DNA of 64,000 nucleotides from Brevibacillus humidisoli (GCF_020923435.1 NZ_CP087263.1:3987970-4051969); one strand, 5' to 3'; counted from the stretch's first letter, positions 28,948 to 39,227 are shown. Program-made: numbers and translations. Notes: a model not told the origin generated them from the letters alone.

Positions 28948-30996
28948 GTGGAAGTGGTTCGCGAAGCCCCCTTGATTCGCTGGCTGCGCTGGCTGAAGCG
29001 GCTGATCAAGTTTGGTATATTCAGTGTCTTATTTGGTTCTTTTCTTATTTTGTTGGCTGTTCTTTATCTGCGTTCCCAACCGCTGCCAGAAGCAAATATC
29101 AAGCAAACAACAACGATCTACGCCAATGGCGGCCAAGTGCTGGACACACTGCACCGCGGCGAAAACAGATTCGTTGTCCCGCTCAAGGATATCTCGCCTT
29201 ATCTGGCACAGGCAACCGTCTCCATTGAGGACCGTTATTTCTGGCAGCATTACGGATTCGATCTGAAACGGATCCTGATGGCCGTCTATGTAAATCTGAA
29301 GAATATGGACAAGGACCAGGGAGCCAGTACGATAACAGCACAGCTGGCCCGCAACCTGTACCTCACACTGGACAAAACCTGGGAGCGAAAGATCAAGGAA
29401 GCACTGTTGACCGTCCAACTGGAGCTCAACTACAGCAAGCAGGAGATTCTCGAAATGTACCTGAACGAAATCTACTACGGCTCCTCTGCTTATGGCGCCC
29501 AGGCTGCAGCACAAACCTACTTTGGAAAAGATGCCAAAGATCTGACCCTGGCAGAGAGTGCCATGCTCGCAGGGATTCCTAAAGGGCCCACCTACTACTC
29601 GCCGTTTAACGATGAGGATCGGGCCAAAAACCGTCAAAAGCTCGTCCTGCAGGCAATGGTCAGGGAGGGATACATCAGTCCGGAACAGATGGAAGAAGCC
29701 TACGCCGAGCAGTTGATCTACACCACCCCGGAGGAGAGGCAGCAGCCTGTTGCGGCTCCCTATTTTCGTGACTATGTAGCCAATCTGGTTAAGGAAAAGT
29801 ACGGCATCGACGAGGACACCTTTATTCATGGCGGCCTGAAGATCTATACCACGCTGGACTATGAGATGCAAAAAAAAGCGGAACAGGCGATCGCCAATCA
29901 CATGAAAAAGGCAAATCCAGAACTGCAGACAGCCTTACTGGCGATCGATCCCACAACCGGTCACATCCAAGCGTTTGTTGGCGGTCGCGATTACCAAAAG
30001 AGTCAGTACAACCGCGTGTTCGCCAAACGTCAGCCAGGCTCTTCCTTTAAAGCGTTTCTGTACATGGCTGCGCTCAAGGAGGGTTTTACGCCGCTGACCC
30101 TGATGAAAAGTGAACCGACGGTGTTCACCTATGACAATGGAAAGCAGTACGCCCCTCACAATTTCGGGGATAAGTACGCCCACGATTTCATCACGCTCCA
30201 GGAAGCTATCTCAACATCGGATAACATCTACGCCGTGAAGACAATAGAGCAGATATCGCCGCAGGCTCTGGTTGAACAAGCGAAGACGCTGGGCATCACC
30301 AGTCCCCTGCAGGCGGTTCCTTCGCTGGCACTGGGTACATCACCGGTTTCCCCGTATGAGATGACGGCGGCCTATGCCACGATTGCCAACCTGGGGGAAC
30401 GGGTGAAACCGATAGCCATTACAAAAATCGTGGACAGCGAAGGCAACGTCCTTGTCGAAGAAGAGCAAGAAAAAGTACAGGTGGCCGACCCAGTTTCCTC
30501 CTTTTTGCTGACACAAATGATGCAGAGCGTGTTTGAACCGAAAGGAACTGCCTATCGGGTAGCCCATCTGTTAAACCGTCCGGTCGCGGGAAAAACGGGA
30601 TCTACTGATTACGATTCGTGGCTGGTCGGATTTACACCGGAACTAGTCACCACCGTCTGGGTCGGGTATGACGAAGGCCGTAAGATCGATCCTGTCCGGG
30701 ACGCCCCCTTGGCAGCCCCGATCTGGGCGGAATTCACGGAAAATGCGCTGTCGGATCGACCGCCAACACTGTTTGAAATGCCGGCTGGTGTGATCTCCGT
30801 CTACGTTGACCCGGTCAGCCACAAACTAGCCACAGAGAACTGTCCCAATCCTCAATTGGAGTACTTTGCCCAAGGGACAGAGCCGAAGGAATTCTGCACG
30901 GATCACCTGCCTGAATCGGATGAACCGCCGAAACCAATTGAGCCGCCAGATGATCAGTCGTTCTGGCAGCGGTTCGGCGGCTGGTGGGGACGGTAG
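28948..30996 (+). CDS. pbpG: Class A penicillin-binding protein, PbpG-like
   Basis: About 682 residues: a short cytoplasmic part, one membrane helix (about 21-43), a GT51 glycosyltransferase (catalytic Glu in SIEDRYFWQHYG, then TITAQLARNLYL) and a transpeptidase with PGSSFK, STSDN and KTGSTD. It polymerises and cross-links peptidoglycan outside the membrane. The position beside speE-speB matches B. subtilis pbpG (YwhE), a sporulation-linked protein, so a role in the spore wall is likely. GTG 28948 is preferred to GTG 28939 because AAAGGA stands 10 bases before it. Confidence 0.92.
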   Translation: MEVVREAPLIRWLRWLKRLIKFGIFSVLFGSFLILLAVLYLRSQPLPEANIKQTTTIYANGGQVLDTLHRGENRFVVPLKDISPYLAQATVSIEDRYFWQHYGFDLKRILMAVYVNLKNMDKDQGASTITAQLARNLYLTLDKTWERKIKEALLTVQLELNYSKQEILEMYLNEIYYGSSAYGAQAAAQTYFGKDAKDLTLAESAMLAGIPKGPTYYSPFNDEDRAKNRQKLVLQAMVREGYISPEQMEEAYAEQLIYTTPEERQQPVAAPYFRDYVANLVKEKYGIDEDTFIHGGLKIYTTLDYEMQKKAEQAIANHMKKANPELQTALLAIDPTTGHIQAFVGGRDYQKSQYNRVFAKRQPGSSFKAFLYMAALKEGFTPLTLMKSEPTVFTYDNGKQYAPHNFGDKYAHDFITLQEAISTSDNIYAVKTIEQISPQALVEQAKTLGITSPLQAVPSLALGTSPVSPYEMTAAYATIANLGERVKPIAITKIVDSEGNVLVEEEQEKVQVADPVSSFLLTQMMQSVFEPKGTAYRVAHLLNRPVAGKTGSTDYDSWLVGFTPELVTTVWVGYDEGRKIDPVRDAPLAAPIWAEFTENALSDRPPTLFEMPAGVISVYVDPVSHKLATENCPNPQLEYFAQGTEPKEFCTDHLPESDEPPKPIEPPDDQSFWQRFGGWWGR

Positions 30997-31005
30997 CTGT
31001 GCAAG

Positions 31006-31058
31006 TTCGAGAGTGTAGTTGCCCTATGCCGCGGGAATTCGGGAGTGGCTGCCCTATG
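31006..31058. repeat. Imperfect direct repeat after pbpG
   Basis: 31006-31028 and 31038-31058 share TTCGrGAGTG followed by TGCCCTATG, differing by a short gap. The second copy runs into the end of the next gene. Confidence 0.5.
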
Positions 31059-31335
31059 ACATGGTTGTTCCGTTTTCGCCTTCACCAAGCTCGCCTCCGC
31101 CGACAACGCCATTGCCGTCGGTGAAGACGTGATCGTTGAGAATGGAGATGTATCCGGCCTTCTCCAACTCTTTCATCACTTCAAACATGCTCTCCCGTTT
31201 TCCTGCAGAAAGTCTCGCCACAAAGTGGTTGATCTCTTCCGCAGGGACAAGGGCCTGGAAGTGGACGCCTCCATGTCGGGCGAACAGTTCCTTCACAACA
31301 TCTGTCTGCTGAACGGATTGGTTGGTCAGATCCAA
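31054..31335 (-). CDS. Small hypothetical protein
   Basis: About 93 residues, no family recognised. The frame is free of overlaps and lies between convergent pbpG and ywhD. Residues 10-70 look helical with a small wing-like part (GYISILNDHVFTDGNG); the C-terminus is Gly- and Glu-rich. TTG 31335 is suggested as start with GAGGTG 6 bases upstream; other starts are possible. No promoter or partner is clear, so it may be an unneeded frame. Confidence 0.5.
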   Translation of the reverse strand: MDLTNQSVQQTDVVKELFARHGGVHFQALVPAEEINHFVARLSAGKRESMFEVMKELEKAGYISILNDHVFTDGNGVVGGGELGEGENGTTMS

Positions 31336-31407
31336 TGTCAACACCTCGCTTTGTAATGATGAAGCCGTTTAACGCTAGTGTGCCGCAGGCAGAGCGCAAT
31401 ATGCTGT

Positions 31408-31452
31408 AAAAAAAGACAAACAGGGAAAGACGACGGAATCTTTCCCTGTTTG
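31408..31452 (-). terminator. Terminator after ywhD
   Basis: Arms 31452-31439 and 31430-31417 pair perfectly over 14 bp, with an 8-base loop and TCTTTTTTT on the minus strand. The rest of 31345-31584 shows no gene. Confidence 0.9.
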
Positions 31453-31584
31453 CTGACCTAGTGTAAAACAACGTATGCAGTTGTATCGTTAGTTTACCTG
31501 AGTTGAAATGCTGGTACAATCGCTTTCACATTTTGTTCACAGACCGTTCATTTTTGGCATCCAGGTGCTCATCGAGCAGAGCAG

Positions 31585-32088
31585 CTACGATGCCAACGCT
31601 TCTTTTAATTCGTCTGTGGAGTTTTCCCACATCTGCGGGTTGTGTGTCATCAACAGCTTTTGTAATGCCTGTTTAGCCGTTCCGTCTAATTCCGAGACCA
31701 TGATCCGTCGCTTCATCGAGTAGTCCATCCGGTTGACGTGTTCCGGCAGCAGCTTGTAACCGCGTCTGGCCTCGCGATCAATTTCCATGTAGCAAGCGGT
31801 GACCCCTGCGTAGTAGGGGCCTTTTTCATTGCGATCAACCGTCACCCATACAACCCAATACGGTTTGCCATTGGGCACTTCTTCCTTGTTGGCCGTCCAC
31901 TTGATTCCTTTTTCAACTGCACTTTTGGCATGCAGGGCGCCCATATCGATATAGGCTTCGTCCCCATCAATAATCACCGATGAAACAGAACTGAGGTCGA
32001 GCACTCCCTGACCGTACCCGCCGTGTACATCGGTGGTCTGGCTCATGATTGTAAACCCGCTTTTTTTCTTGTTATTTAACAAGTCCAT
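31585..32088 (-). CDS. ywhD: YwhD family protein
   Basis: A 167-residue protein close to B. subtilis YwhD along its whole length (MDLGALHAKSAVEKGIKW, VPNGKPYWVVWVTV, PYYAGVTAC, RRGYKLLPEHVNRMD). The family is restricted to Bacilli and has no known role. ATG 32088 follows GGAGGA at 8 bases. It has its own promoter (32126-32155) and a strong terminator, so it is a single-gene unit. Confidence 0.9.
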   Translation of the reverse strand: MDLLNNKKKSGFTIMSQTTDVHGGYGQGVLDLSSVSSVIIDGDEAYIDMGALHAKSAVEKGIKWTANKEEVPNGKPYWVVWVTVDRNEKGPYYAGVTACYMEIDREARRGYKLLPEHVNRMDYSMKRRIMVSELDGTAKQALQKLLMTHNPQMWENSTDELKEALAS

Positions 32089-32125
32089 CCTGCACATCCT
32101 CCATACTCCAGTCATTCTTGTTTCT

Positions 32126-32155
32126 ATTGTACCCTGAAAGCTGTCGACGGTGCAA
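32126..32155 (-). promoter_or_regulatory. Promoter of ywhD
   Basis: TACAAT (32131-32126) and TTGCAC (32155-32150) with an 18-base spacer, about 40 bases before the start codon. Confidence 0.55.
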
Positions 32156-32206
32156 TTTCTCTACTGTATGATCCCGTCCGTAGGATCAGCCAACGACTTG
32201 ACCGGA

Positions 32207-34651
32207 TTACTGCTTATCGTGCAGGGAAAGCGGCGTTGTCGAGTGCTGCCGTTCTACTACCAACTGTGATCCCCTGGCAGAACGCTTCATTCCACCAGAC
32301 TGCGCATCCCTGATCTTCGGCTGTGGACCGCCTGCTTTGGGGATGACGACGATCACATTGCCATGAAACTCCACTTCAAACGGATCGGTCTGCGGGATCT
32401 TCTGCTTGATCGACGCTGCCTTCATCGCCGCCGTCCGAAAGCGCTGCCCCCCAGCTTCAATCGTCACCTCTGGAAAGGTACCGTCCCTGTTGTAGATGAC
32501 GTAATAGTCGAAAGGCTTTGTGGAGAGAGGTGAATCGCTCATCCCGGCTTGAACCGTTTCCACTCCCAGCAAGAGCTGGATTACTTGCTGGATCACGCGG
32601 GGATTGACCGGGAGTTTGGCGTGTGTTTCCGCAACATAAAATTTTTTGCGAATGTTGGCACCAGAGTGGTTGGCGCTGTGAAACGGAACCGTCCCATCTC
32701 CCTCTGAATCGTACAGCGGGAGGTGCCACTCGCTCCGTGGAAACAGGTTGTACCCCTGTAGGGTTGTGTGTCCCTGCCCAATAATAGAATACTGCGATAC
32801 CTGTATTTCAGTTTGGTCCCACTTCCGATGCAACAGATCGCCCTGGCGCACCAGCGGGGCATACGGCAGTTGGGCAGCCGGATGGTTATAGATACTCTCG
32901 TAATCCAACGCTTCACGTCCACCTTTGTTTGGCCTATAGAGATCCGGCATTGTGTACAGGTAGCTTTGCCGCTCGACGTACGCCCTCGATGGCAGCAGTT
33001 GGTAGACAGCAGGAGCGTACATAGCGATCTGTCTCCCGGTTTCCGGACTAAAAATGAGCGGAATCCCAAAGTCGTATCCGAACTTGATCGCTTGATAAGC
33101 GCGGGGTGCTCCCAGAAACGGCGTGCCTAGATAGATCAAGCGTCTCGTTTTGGGCTGATAGGCCGGATAAGAAAGCAGCATCTCCCGCGCCAGCAGTCCA
33201 CCCATGCTGTGGGCGACCAACTGTACCTGCCCTGCCCCCGATGCTCTCAGTGCTTCATCGACCCGTTCTCTTAACCGTACGGCGTTTTCAACGTTGCTCA
33301 GTCTCCAGTCATACGGATGAGCAAACAAAGAAATGCCTTTCACATAGCCGATCTTCTGCAGGTGTTCCGCCAGGCTGGCAAACTGTTCGGTATGCTGTTT
33401 GAGCAGCGAATCATAGGACAAAAAAGCGGTAGCCCGAAACCCGGCATCACCCGTTTCAGGGGCGATTGTCACCCCCGGTTCTCGCTGGACCATCTCTGTA
33501 CTGCCTGGTTTTTTCGGGACGAGCGGAAGGACTCGTCGGTGTACGGCAAGGATCCGATCAACCGGCATGTTGGCGATGTCGAGCCACGCTTCCTTGCTTT
33601 TCCCCTCCTCAGTCACCATCAGCCTTGATCCGCCAATGCCAGGAATCAGAATCACCGGGATCGTCTGAATACGGCTGGTCAGGGTGTAAGACTGTGCCGT
33701 AAACGAAGCGGACTGTATCGACTCAATCTTGATGTAATAGTTGCCAGGGTCACCGTGAAACAGAAGTGTCTTCTTTTTCTGCTGATCGACCGAACGCGCC
33801 AGCACTCTGCCCCTCCTGTCGAGCAAAGACAAGATGAGATCCTTCTCCTGGGCTGATTTCAGGCTTACTTCGATGGTTGAGGCGAGCCTGAGCGTAAACG
33901 TGTAATAATCGACGTCATCCTTCTCATGGAGGGTTGCTGTCAGGCTGTTTGGGGTCAGTCTGTTTTGGGTCAACCTGTCATCGTAGGGAATGGCAGTAGA
34001 ATCGTCCAGACGGTTATTGGCTTCGAATCGATCTGGTCCGATCGTAGATGAATCCTCTTTCGATGCGGCCACATGCACATCCAAGTGGTAGTAGTGTTTC
34101 GTATCGTATTCAAATCCCTCTGCCGTGACAGCGATGTAATACCATCGATCCTGCTCGACTCCTTCTGCTTCTACCTGCTGGCGCTCTCCCCTGCCGTCCG
34201 ACTGATCCAGGATTCGCTGCTGATCATCGTACAAGGAGAGCACGTAATGCCGCCCCGGTGGAATATCTTCCAGTACGGCGATCAAGGTCCCCTCTTGAGA
34301 GGCCTTTACCTTCCAGTAATCAAGATCGCCGCTTTTCGAGATTCGACCGTAGGCTGGTATGTCTGGAAACGTCCAATCAGCGTAACGGGGGGTGTTGTTC
34401 GGCTCCATCTCATAGCGGTAACGATCGTGTTGACGCTGAGACAGGCTGCTCCTGCGCTCTGCCGACAAGGTCGGTGAGACCGCTGCTGCCTGCTCTGTTG
34501 AAGCATCCCACTGCGGTTGTTGCCTGTGAAAACCTGCTGGATCGTTCCCCCCAACCGCACGAACCTCTGCAGCTGACATCCCCATAGTGAAATGAAGTTC
34601 CAATAGGGCGACAAGGACCAGCGTCATATATCGTAAACTCTTTCTTTTCAA
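32207..34651 (-). CDS. Secreted LCAT-like lipase with two PPC-type domains
   Basis: About 814 residues. A signal peptide (KRKSLRYMTLVLVALLEL) is followed by two beta-rich PPC-like domains (about 80-190 and 205-325), each opening with an acidic-Asn-Asn turn (EPNNTPRYADW, EANNRLDDS). The alpha/beta hydrolase part begins VILIPGIGGSRL and has the nucleophile Ser482 in AHSMGG, an Asp in YDSEGDGTVP and a His in ETHAKLP, as in the lecithin:cholesterol acyltransferase family. It probably cuts or transfers ester lipids outside the cell. TTG 34651 is chosen because AAGGGGGG precedes it. It lies 88 bases after the giant exoprotein gene on the same strand. Confidence 0.85.
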   Translation of the reverse strand: MKRKSLRYMTLVLVALLELHFTMGMSAAEVRAVGGNDPAGFHRQQPQWDASTEQAAAVSPTLSAERRSSLSQRQHDRYRYEMEPNNTPRYADWTFPDIPAYGRISKSGDLDYWKVKASQEGTLIAVLEDIPPGRHYVLSLYDDQQRILDQSDGRGERQQVEAEGVEQDRWYYIAVTAEGFEYDTKHYYHLDVHVAASKEDSSTIGPDRFEANNRLDDSTAIPYDDRLTQNRLTPNSLTATLHEKDDVDYYTFTLRLASTIEVSLKSAQEKDLILSLLDRRGRVLARSVDQQKKKTLLFHGDPGNYYIKIESIQSASFTAQSYTLTSRIQTIPVILIPGIGGSRLMVTEEGKSKEAWLDIANMPVDRILAVHRRVLPLVPKKPGSTEMVQREPGVTIAPETGDAGFRATAFLSYDSLLKQHTEQFASLAEHLQKIGYVKGISLFAHPYDWRLSNVENAVRLRERVDEALRASGAGQVQLVAHSMGGLLAREMLLSYPAYQPKTRRLIYLGTPFLGAPRAYQAIKFGYDFGIPLIFSPETGRQIAMYAPAVYQLLPSRAYVERQSYLYTMPDLYRPNKGGREALDYESIYNHPAAQLPYAPLVRQGDLLHRKWDQTEIQVSQYSIIGQGHTTLQGYNLFPRSEWHLPLYDSEGDGTVPFHSANHSGANIRKKFYVAETHAKLPVNPRVIQQVIQLLLGVETVQAGMSDSPLSTKPFDYYVIYNRDGTFPEVTIEAGGQRFRTAAMKAASIKQKIPQTDPFEVEFHGNVIVVIPKAGGPQPKIRDAQSGGMKRSARGSQLVVERQHSTTPLSLHDKQ

Positions 34652-34739
34652 GACAAAACCCCCCTTGTCTTCTCCCTTTACACCGTAGAAAAAGACAATA
34701 GGGGGTGCAAACATATTTTCTTACGATTTCTTGCATCTG

Positions 34740-37700
34740 TTATTGTGTCGTGTGATTGCGGATGCCCTGCCGCTCCCAGGCGTTGGCGATAATCCGAAAT
34801 ACGGTACGGTAATCCTGCTGTTCGTGGCCGGTATAAACGGATTTGTCGGGATAGACGAAGCCTTTTCTGACACCAAATGCGAATTGAACCGTGAAATGGA
34901 CGGCATAGGTGGAATCCTTTGCAAATCCTCTCTGCTTGTCGCCCATCAACGGTATGTCTACCCCCACTTCACGCAGCCCCAGTTTCTCCACGGAATGCTG
35001 GGGTCCGCCCCAGAGTGTGTTGCTCTGCTGCTGTAAGGCAAGCGTGGAAGCAAGCATGTCGGAAGCCCGTCCTCTCTCTGATATCCAAGCCGTTGCAGAG
35101 AGGATTTGCGGATATTGTCCGCTGTACGGGTGTCGATGTCGTGCGTCCAACTGCACTCGGGTCAGGATTCGCTCACCAGCGTAAAAGTCGTTGGGTTGAC
35201 TTGCCGGATATCGGTCGCGTGCGTGGTACTCCGCCCATTCAGCGGTATGGGCTAACCAGCCTCTGGCGTTGGGTTCATACACCTCAAACAACGCTTCATC
35301 GCCGAGTACCGTAACCGTAAACGTACCGGAGATCGCATCACTGTCTGTTCCTGGCGTACACACCCTCTCCTGATCGGGAAGCGGATCTCCCGTATCCGGG
35401 TCCACAGCCGCCTCACACATCTCATAGGAGACATCGATCTCTACCTGATAAGGTACGGTTATCACAAAACTATCCACTGTGGCCCGATAGTTCTCCGAAT
35501 GAAGCGATTTCCCCCATGTTGTGATCGTAGGGCGAATCGTTCCTGTGTACGTGTGAGATTGAGTCTGTCGTTTCGGCTGGAGGGAAAAGGTCTGGTCAGT
35601 TCCTGGCCCCTCTAGGCTTAATCGCAGAGTCGACGGCCACTCTGTCGTAGGGCTTGTCTCTGAATTCCAGACCGGAGGCGAGATTGTAACCATCACATTC
35701 TCATATTCCGGACCAGAGTATCTGCTCTCCCACTCGTTTTTTTGCTCGGTTGCCTTTTGATTAATCTGGTCATCGATCTGGGAAAATGCCTCCCGAATCT
35801 TGTTCTGATCAATCGTCACCTCGATTCGCGCCGGCTCACGTTCCCACACGCCATCCGCCGCGTCACGAAGCATACGGTTGCGGGAATCGTAGATACGGAT
35901 CTCGACCTCGCCGCCATCTAGATCGCCGCCAGGATCAGGGGTTTCGTTTCCTGTAACCACGACGGTCACGCTGTATTCACATCCGACATTTAATTGATCG
36001 AAACTGTCTTCATTAACGACGCCTTTGATGTGATACGTACCAGGTTCTACATCAAACATTGCGTAGAGGCCCTCTGCAGGACTTTCATTGGATCGAGTAC
36101 CAGTCCAATCGGCTTTGTAAAAAGCCCCCTCCCATTGGTTGGGCCAGTAACCCACGAACGCAGCAATTGTATCCACATGCTCGGCTTCAACAGTAACGGT
36201 TTTCCCGTCTTGATTTAAGATCCACTGGGTTTCTCCCTCGAGTACAACACCGACATGGAGATATCCGGTACAAACTTTGTCTGTCAAATGAATGATCATG
36301 TACTTGGTGCACGGCTCTGTACCCGTATCAATCTCCACGATCAGGTAGTACGTTGTGACCGATGTATCCGTAAACCGATACGAAAACTCTACTTGTCCAC
36401 TTTCTGTTTCAATGGTGGTCCCTGTGAATGACCCACGTTTCAGTGTCCAATTGGCGTCTGCATCCTGCATGTTGAACCTGGCACGAAAGAGTGTCTCTTT
36501 ACCGGATTTTAAGATATTAATCTCATATGGAGCCGATAGCGAACCGTCTCCGTCACCTTCATCAAGTGCGATTCCATCATAGAAGGCACTAATGTAGGCA
36601 TCACTACAATCGACGGGTTTCACGTTGACCTTGATGTAGACGATACACGTTTCGGAACCGACATGGACGGTAACTCGAAGCGTATAGCTTGCATCAGATG
36701 AGTCACTAAAGGTGTGCGAGAACGGGTTATCGTCGTTTACAATCCGGGAGTAGGTCGATCCATCCTTGGTCAGCTCCCAATCAGCTGTGACTCCCTTGTA
36801 TGAACTATCATAGAAAGCAGTAAAATCTACGTCGTATCTGCCCCCCAATCGTAGATCCAGCTCATAAGGATTGGATTGCGTACCTGTTCCTGTCATGGAG
36901 ACCCTATCTCCATCTACTTCCGCCTTAACCCACACATCATCGCAGGAGAACTCTCCCATACTGATCTCGATATACCTGATACAATCAGACTGGTTGGTGT
37001 AGTTTACCTTCACCACAATCAGATGAGGCAAAGTGTCTGTATCCAGATATTTTATTGCGCTGTACAGCCTATTCTCTCCCCCACTCCAGCTGTACTCCCT
37101 GGTAATGTCGGTGCCGTTCTTATCATAGATGGTCCATTCCTCTGGAATATTCCAGCTCTCGCCATTGTAAGAAAGGCGAACACCGTAATCTTGTTCCGGA
37201 TTGGCCCCGAATGGAATCTGTAATCGATAAGGAGATGACTGCGTACCACTGCCGGACATGGACACACTGCGACTTCCGACAAATCCCTCCACCGTCACCT
37301 GCTCACACTGATACGAATCTTCCACTACCACAAACATCTTCCAGGAGCAGCCTTGCTCGATCCACGATTCACCTGATTTGCTGTTCGGATCAAAGGAGAT
37401 CCAGATCTCATACGTCCCCATCTCTTCGTCGAACCGGTCATAAGTAAAGACGCTGGTAAGGTTATCGTCATAATGGCGGATCTTGCCACTCGGTGTTTTC
37501 ATATGCCAGAATACCCTTGCTCCCGTTCGATCTCCTTCTTCATCAAGGTAATAAGCATCCAGTCGCAGGTAGGTTCCTGGGCGGATATAGATGGTATCCC
37601 CATCTCCAACCCGTTCAGTCTTATCATCGTTGCGATTGAGCGAATACTCGACTTTTGGACAGGAGTATGTATCCTCCGCTGATTGCCAACCAAATCGATG

Positions 37701-39227
37701 CTCCCAGCATTGGCCTTCTTCACTGACGAACTTAATCGTAAAAGAACCTTCCGATGCGCTAACGGGAATACTGAACGTCTCCTTGTTTTCAGCGACTATG
37801 CTGCCGTTTTTGTAATAGGTTCCTTTCACTCCCGGCCAGAATTGAAGGGTGTCCGTATCTCGTTCTAATGCATAGAAGCCGCCACTCTCCAACACACGCC
37901 GGTTATGCGGAAACGGGTCCACCGGCATTTGGAATGTCGATAGCTCAGGGTCGCATTCATCGTCAGGAACAGTTGGGACGATACTTTTTTGCCAACAATC
38001 GGTTCCATCTTCTGATAGATAATAAACCGTTGTTGGACCCGTGATCGGCACACGAAATGTCTGACTAACCCCTCCGAAGTCAACGCCATCTACTTTTAGT
38101 CTACCCGGCTTATCAAACGTCAGAGTTACTTCATCACTTCCTTCGGGAAGTTCAAACGTTCCCATCGATGGAACGGTGCTGGAGGACTCCCCCGCAGGCT
38201 TGATTGTTCCCCAGGTGCCGGATGCGGTGGGGTCACACTCTCCTTCTACGGTATAACGGACCGTGACATATGCTTCTCGATGAAAGTCATCCAACACACG
38301 GAACTTTACTTCATGGCTCATACCAGGCTGTAAGCTGGCAGGGTTACTGATCGTAAATGAATGATTGATTTGATAAGAACCGGCTGCAGAATCATTCGTT
38401 ACGATGCCAAGGCTATCGTCTTTGAACCCATCGAAGTAGACTTCCAGTATGTTACGAGTCGGGTTTATCCCGTAGACCGTTTGTGTGATATTTACTTGGA
38501 TTGGACCCGCATCGGCTTTATGGATATAGTTCGTGATCAAGGGCGAATGATTGTCCCCCTGATTGTTCCGAGCAACTTCTACGCCGTTAAACTTGATCGA
38601 ATTTATCAACGGCTTTGGAGTCGTATCCCACTCCGTTGTGAACAACGGGTCGGAAACACCATCTCCCGTTCGGCGTTCGTTCGGGCTTCCACCACCGCTG
38701 AGACGGACCAGGCTTCCAAAGTCTACCCATTCATACCGTTGTGCAACGGAAAAACTTTTGATAATCGGGACTCTTCTGCCCGGATTGTCCGGGTCAGGCT
38801 CTGTCTGGCTCTTTCCTTCTCTCCAAACCCAATCGGGATTTCCGTTAGCTGCAGCCACTATCATCTTGACAGCAGACTCTTCCCACGGTACCACGTGATA
38901 ACCTGACCTACGGCTTAAATCCCATTCTCCTTCTCCTTGTGACGAATCGGGCCGCAGGTCAAACGTAACCCCGTTAAGAGAGTTACTGACAGCTCCTACA
39001 AAGTTGTCCTTGTGCCAGAGATGCCAAGCCTGCCGAGTATCGGGGTTTTCCAAGCCAGTTGGCCGCAAGTCACCTGTAAAGCTATAAGTCCTATCCTTGC
39101 TGTATTCAAATGGTCCATAGGCCGGTTCCGTAGCCGCAGTAACTGAGATAGGAATTGTAACTGTACTCGTTAGTAGCAATGAAAATATTAACAAACAAGT
39201 GGTTGTTACTTCAAAAGCTCTTTTCAT
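34740..39227 (-). CDS. Giant exoprotein with seven cysteine-bracketed modules
   Basis: 1495 residues with a signal peptide (1-32). Residues 33-330 form an N-terminal beta-rich domain. Then come seven modules, each starting and ending with a cysteine: 331-411, 425-507, 523-627, 641-749, 762-861, 874-973 and 986-1083. The links between modules are always 13-16 residues. Modules four to six share a GxGxxxxPY motif, which suggests duplication. A proline-glycine linker (about 1093-1105), a helical stretch (about 1138-1170) and a C-terminal domain with Cys1271 and Cys1290 follow. I recognise no named family. Its ATG overlaps the stop of the next gene upstream (ATGA). It probably is a long surface or matrix fibre. 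Confidence 0.85.
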   Translation of the reverse strand: MKRAFEVTTTCLLIFSLLLTSTVTIPISVTAATEPAYGPFEYSKDRTYSFTGDLRPTGLENPDTRQAWHLWHKDNFVGAVSNSLNGVTFDLRPDSSQGEGEWDLSRRSGYHVVPWEESAVKMIVAAANGNPDWVWREGKSQTEPDPDNPGRRVPIIKSFSVAQRYEWVDFGSLVRLSGGGSPNERRTGDGVSDPLFTTEWDTTPKPLINSIKFNGVEVARNNQGDNHSPLITNYIHKADAGPIQVNITQTVYGINPTRNILEVYFDGFKDDSLGIVTNDSAAGSYQINHSFTISNPASLQPGMSHEVKFRVLDDFHREAYVTVRYTVEGECDPTASGTWGTIKPAGESSSTVPSMGTFELPEGSDEVTLTFDKPGRLKVDGVDFGGVSQTFRVPITGPTTVYYLSEDGTDCWQKSIVPTVPDDECDPELSTFQMPVDPFPHNRRVLESGGFYALERDTDTLQFWPGVKGTYYKNGSIVAENKETFSIPVSASEGSFTIKFVSEEGQCWEHRFGWQSAEDTYSCPKVEYSLNRNDDKTERVGDGDTIYIRPGTYLRLDAYYLDEEGDRTGARVFWHMKTPSGKIRHYDDNLTSVFTYDRFDEEMGTYEIWISFDPNSKSGESWIEQGCSWKMFVVVEDSYQCEQVTVEGFVGSRSVSMSGSGTQSSPYRLQIPFGANPEQDYGVRLSYNGESWNIPEEWTIYDKNGTDITREYSWSGGENRLYSAIKYLDTDTLPHLIVVKVNYTNQSDCIRYIEISMGEFSCDDVWVKAEVDGDRVSMTGTGTQSNPYELDLRLGGRYDVDFTAFYDSSYKGVTADWELTKDGSTYSRIVNDDNPFSHTFSDSSDASYTLRVTVHVGSETCIVYIKVNVKPVDCSDAYISAFYDGIALDEGDGDGSLSAPYEINILKSGKETLFRARFNMQDADANWTLKRGSFTGTTIETESGQVEFSYRFTDTSVTTYYLIVEIDTGTEPCTKYMIIHLTDKVCTGYLHVGVVLEGETQWILNQDGKTVTVEAEHVDTIAAFVGYWPNQWEGAFYKADWTGTRSNESPAEGLYAMFDVEPGTYHIKGVVNEDSFDQLNVGCEYSVTVVVTGNETPDPGGDLDGGEVEIRIYDSRNRMLRDAADGVWEREPARIEVTIDQNKIREAFSQIDDQINQKATEQKNEWESRYSGPEYENVMVTISPPVWNSETSPTTEWPSTLRLSLEGPGTDQTFSLQPKRQTQSHTYTGTIRPTITTWGKSLHSENYRATVDSFVITVPYQVEIDVSYEMCEAAVDPDTGDPLPDQERVCTPGTDSDAISGTFTVTVLGDEALFEVYEPNARGWLAHTAEWAEYHARDRYPASQPNDFYAGERILTRVQLDARHRHPYSGQYPQILSATAWISERGRASDMLASTLALQQQSNTLWGGPQHSVEKLGLREVGVDIPLMGDKQRGFAKDSTYAVHFTVQFAFGVRKGFVYPDKSVYTGHEQQDYRTVFRIIANAWERQGIRNHTTQ

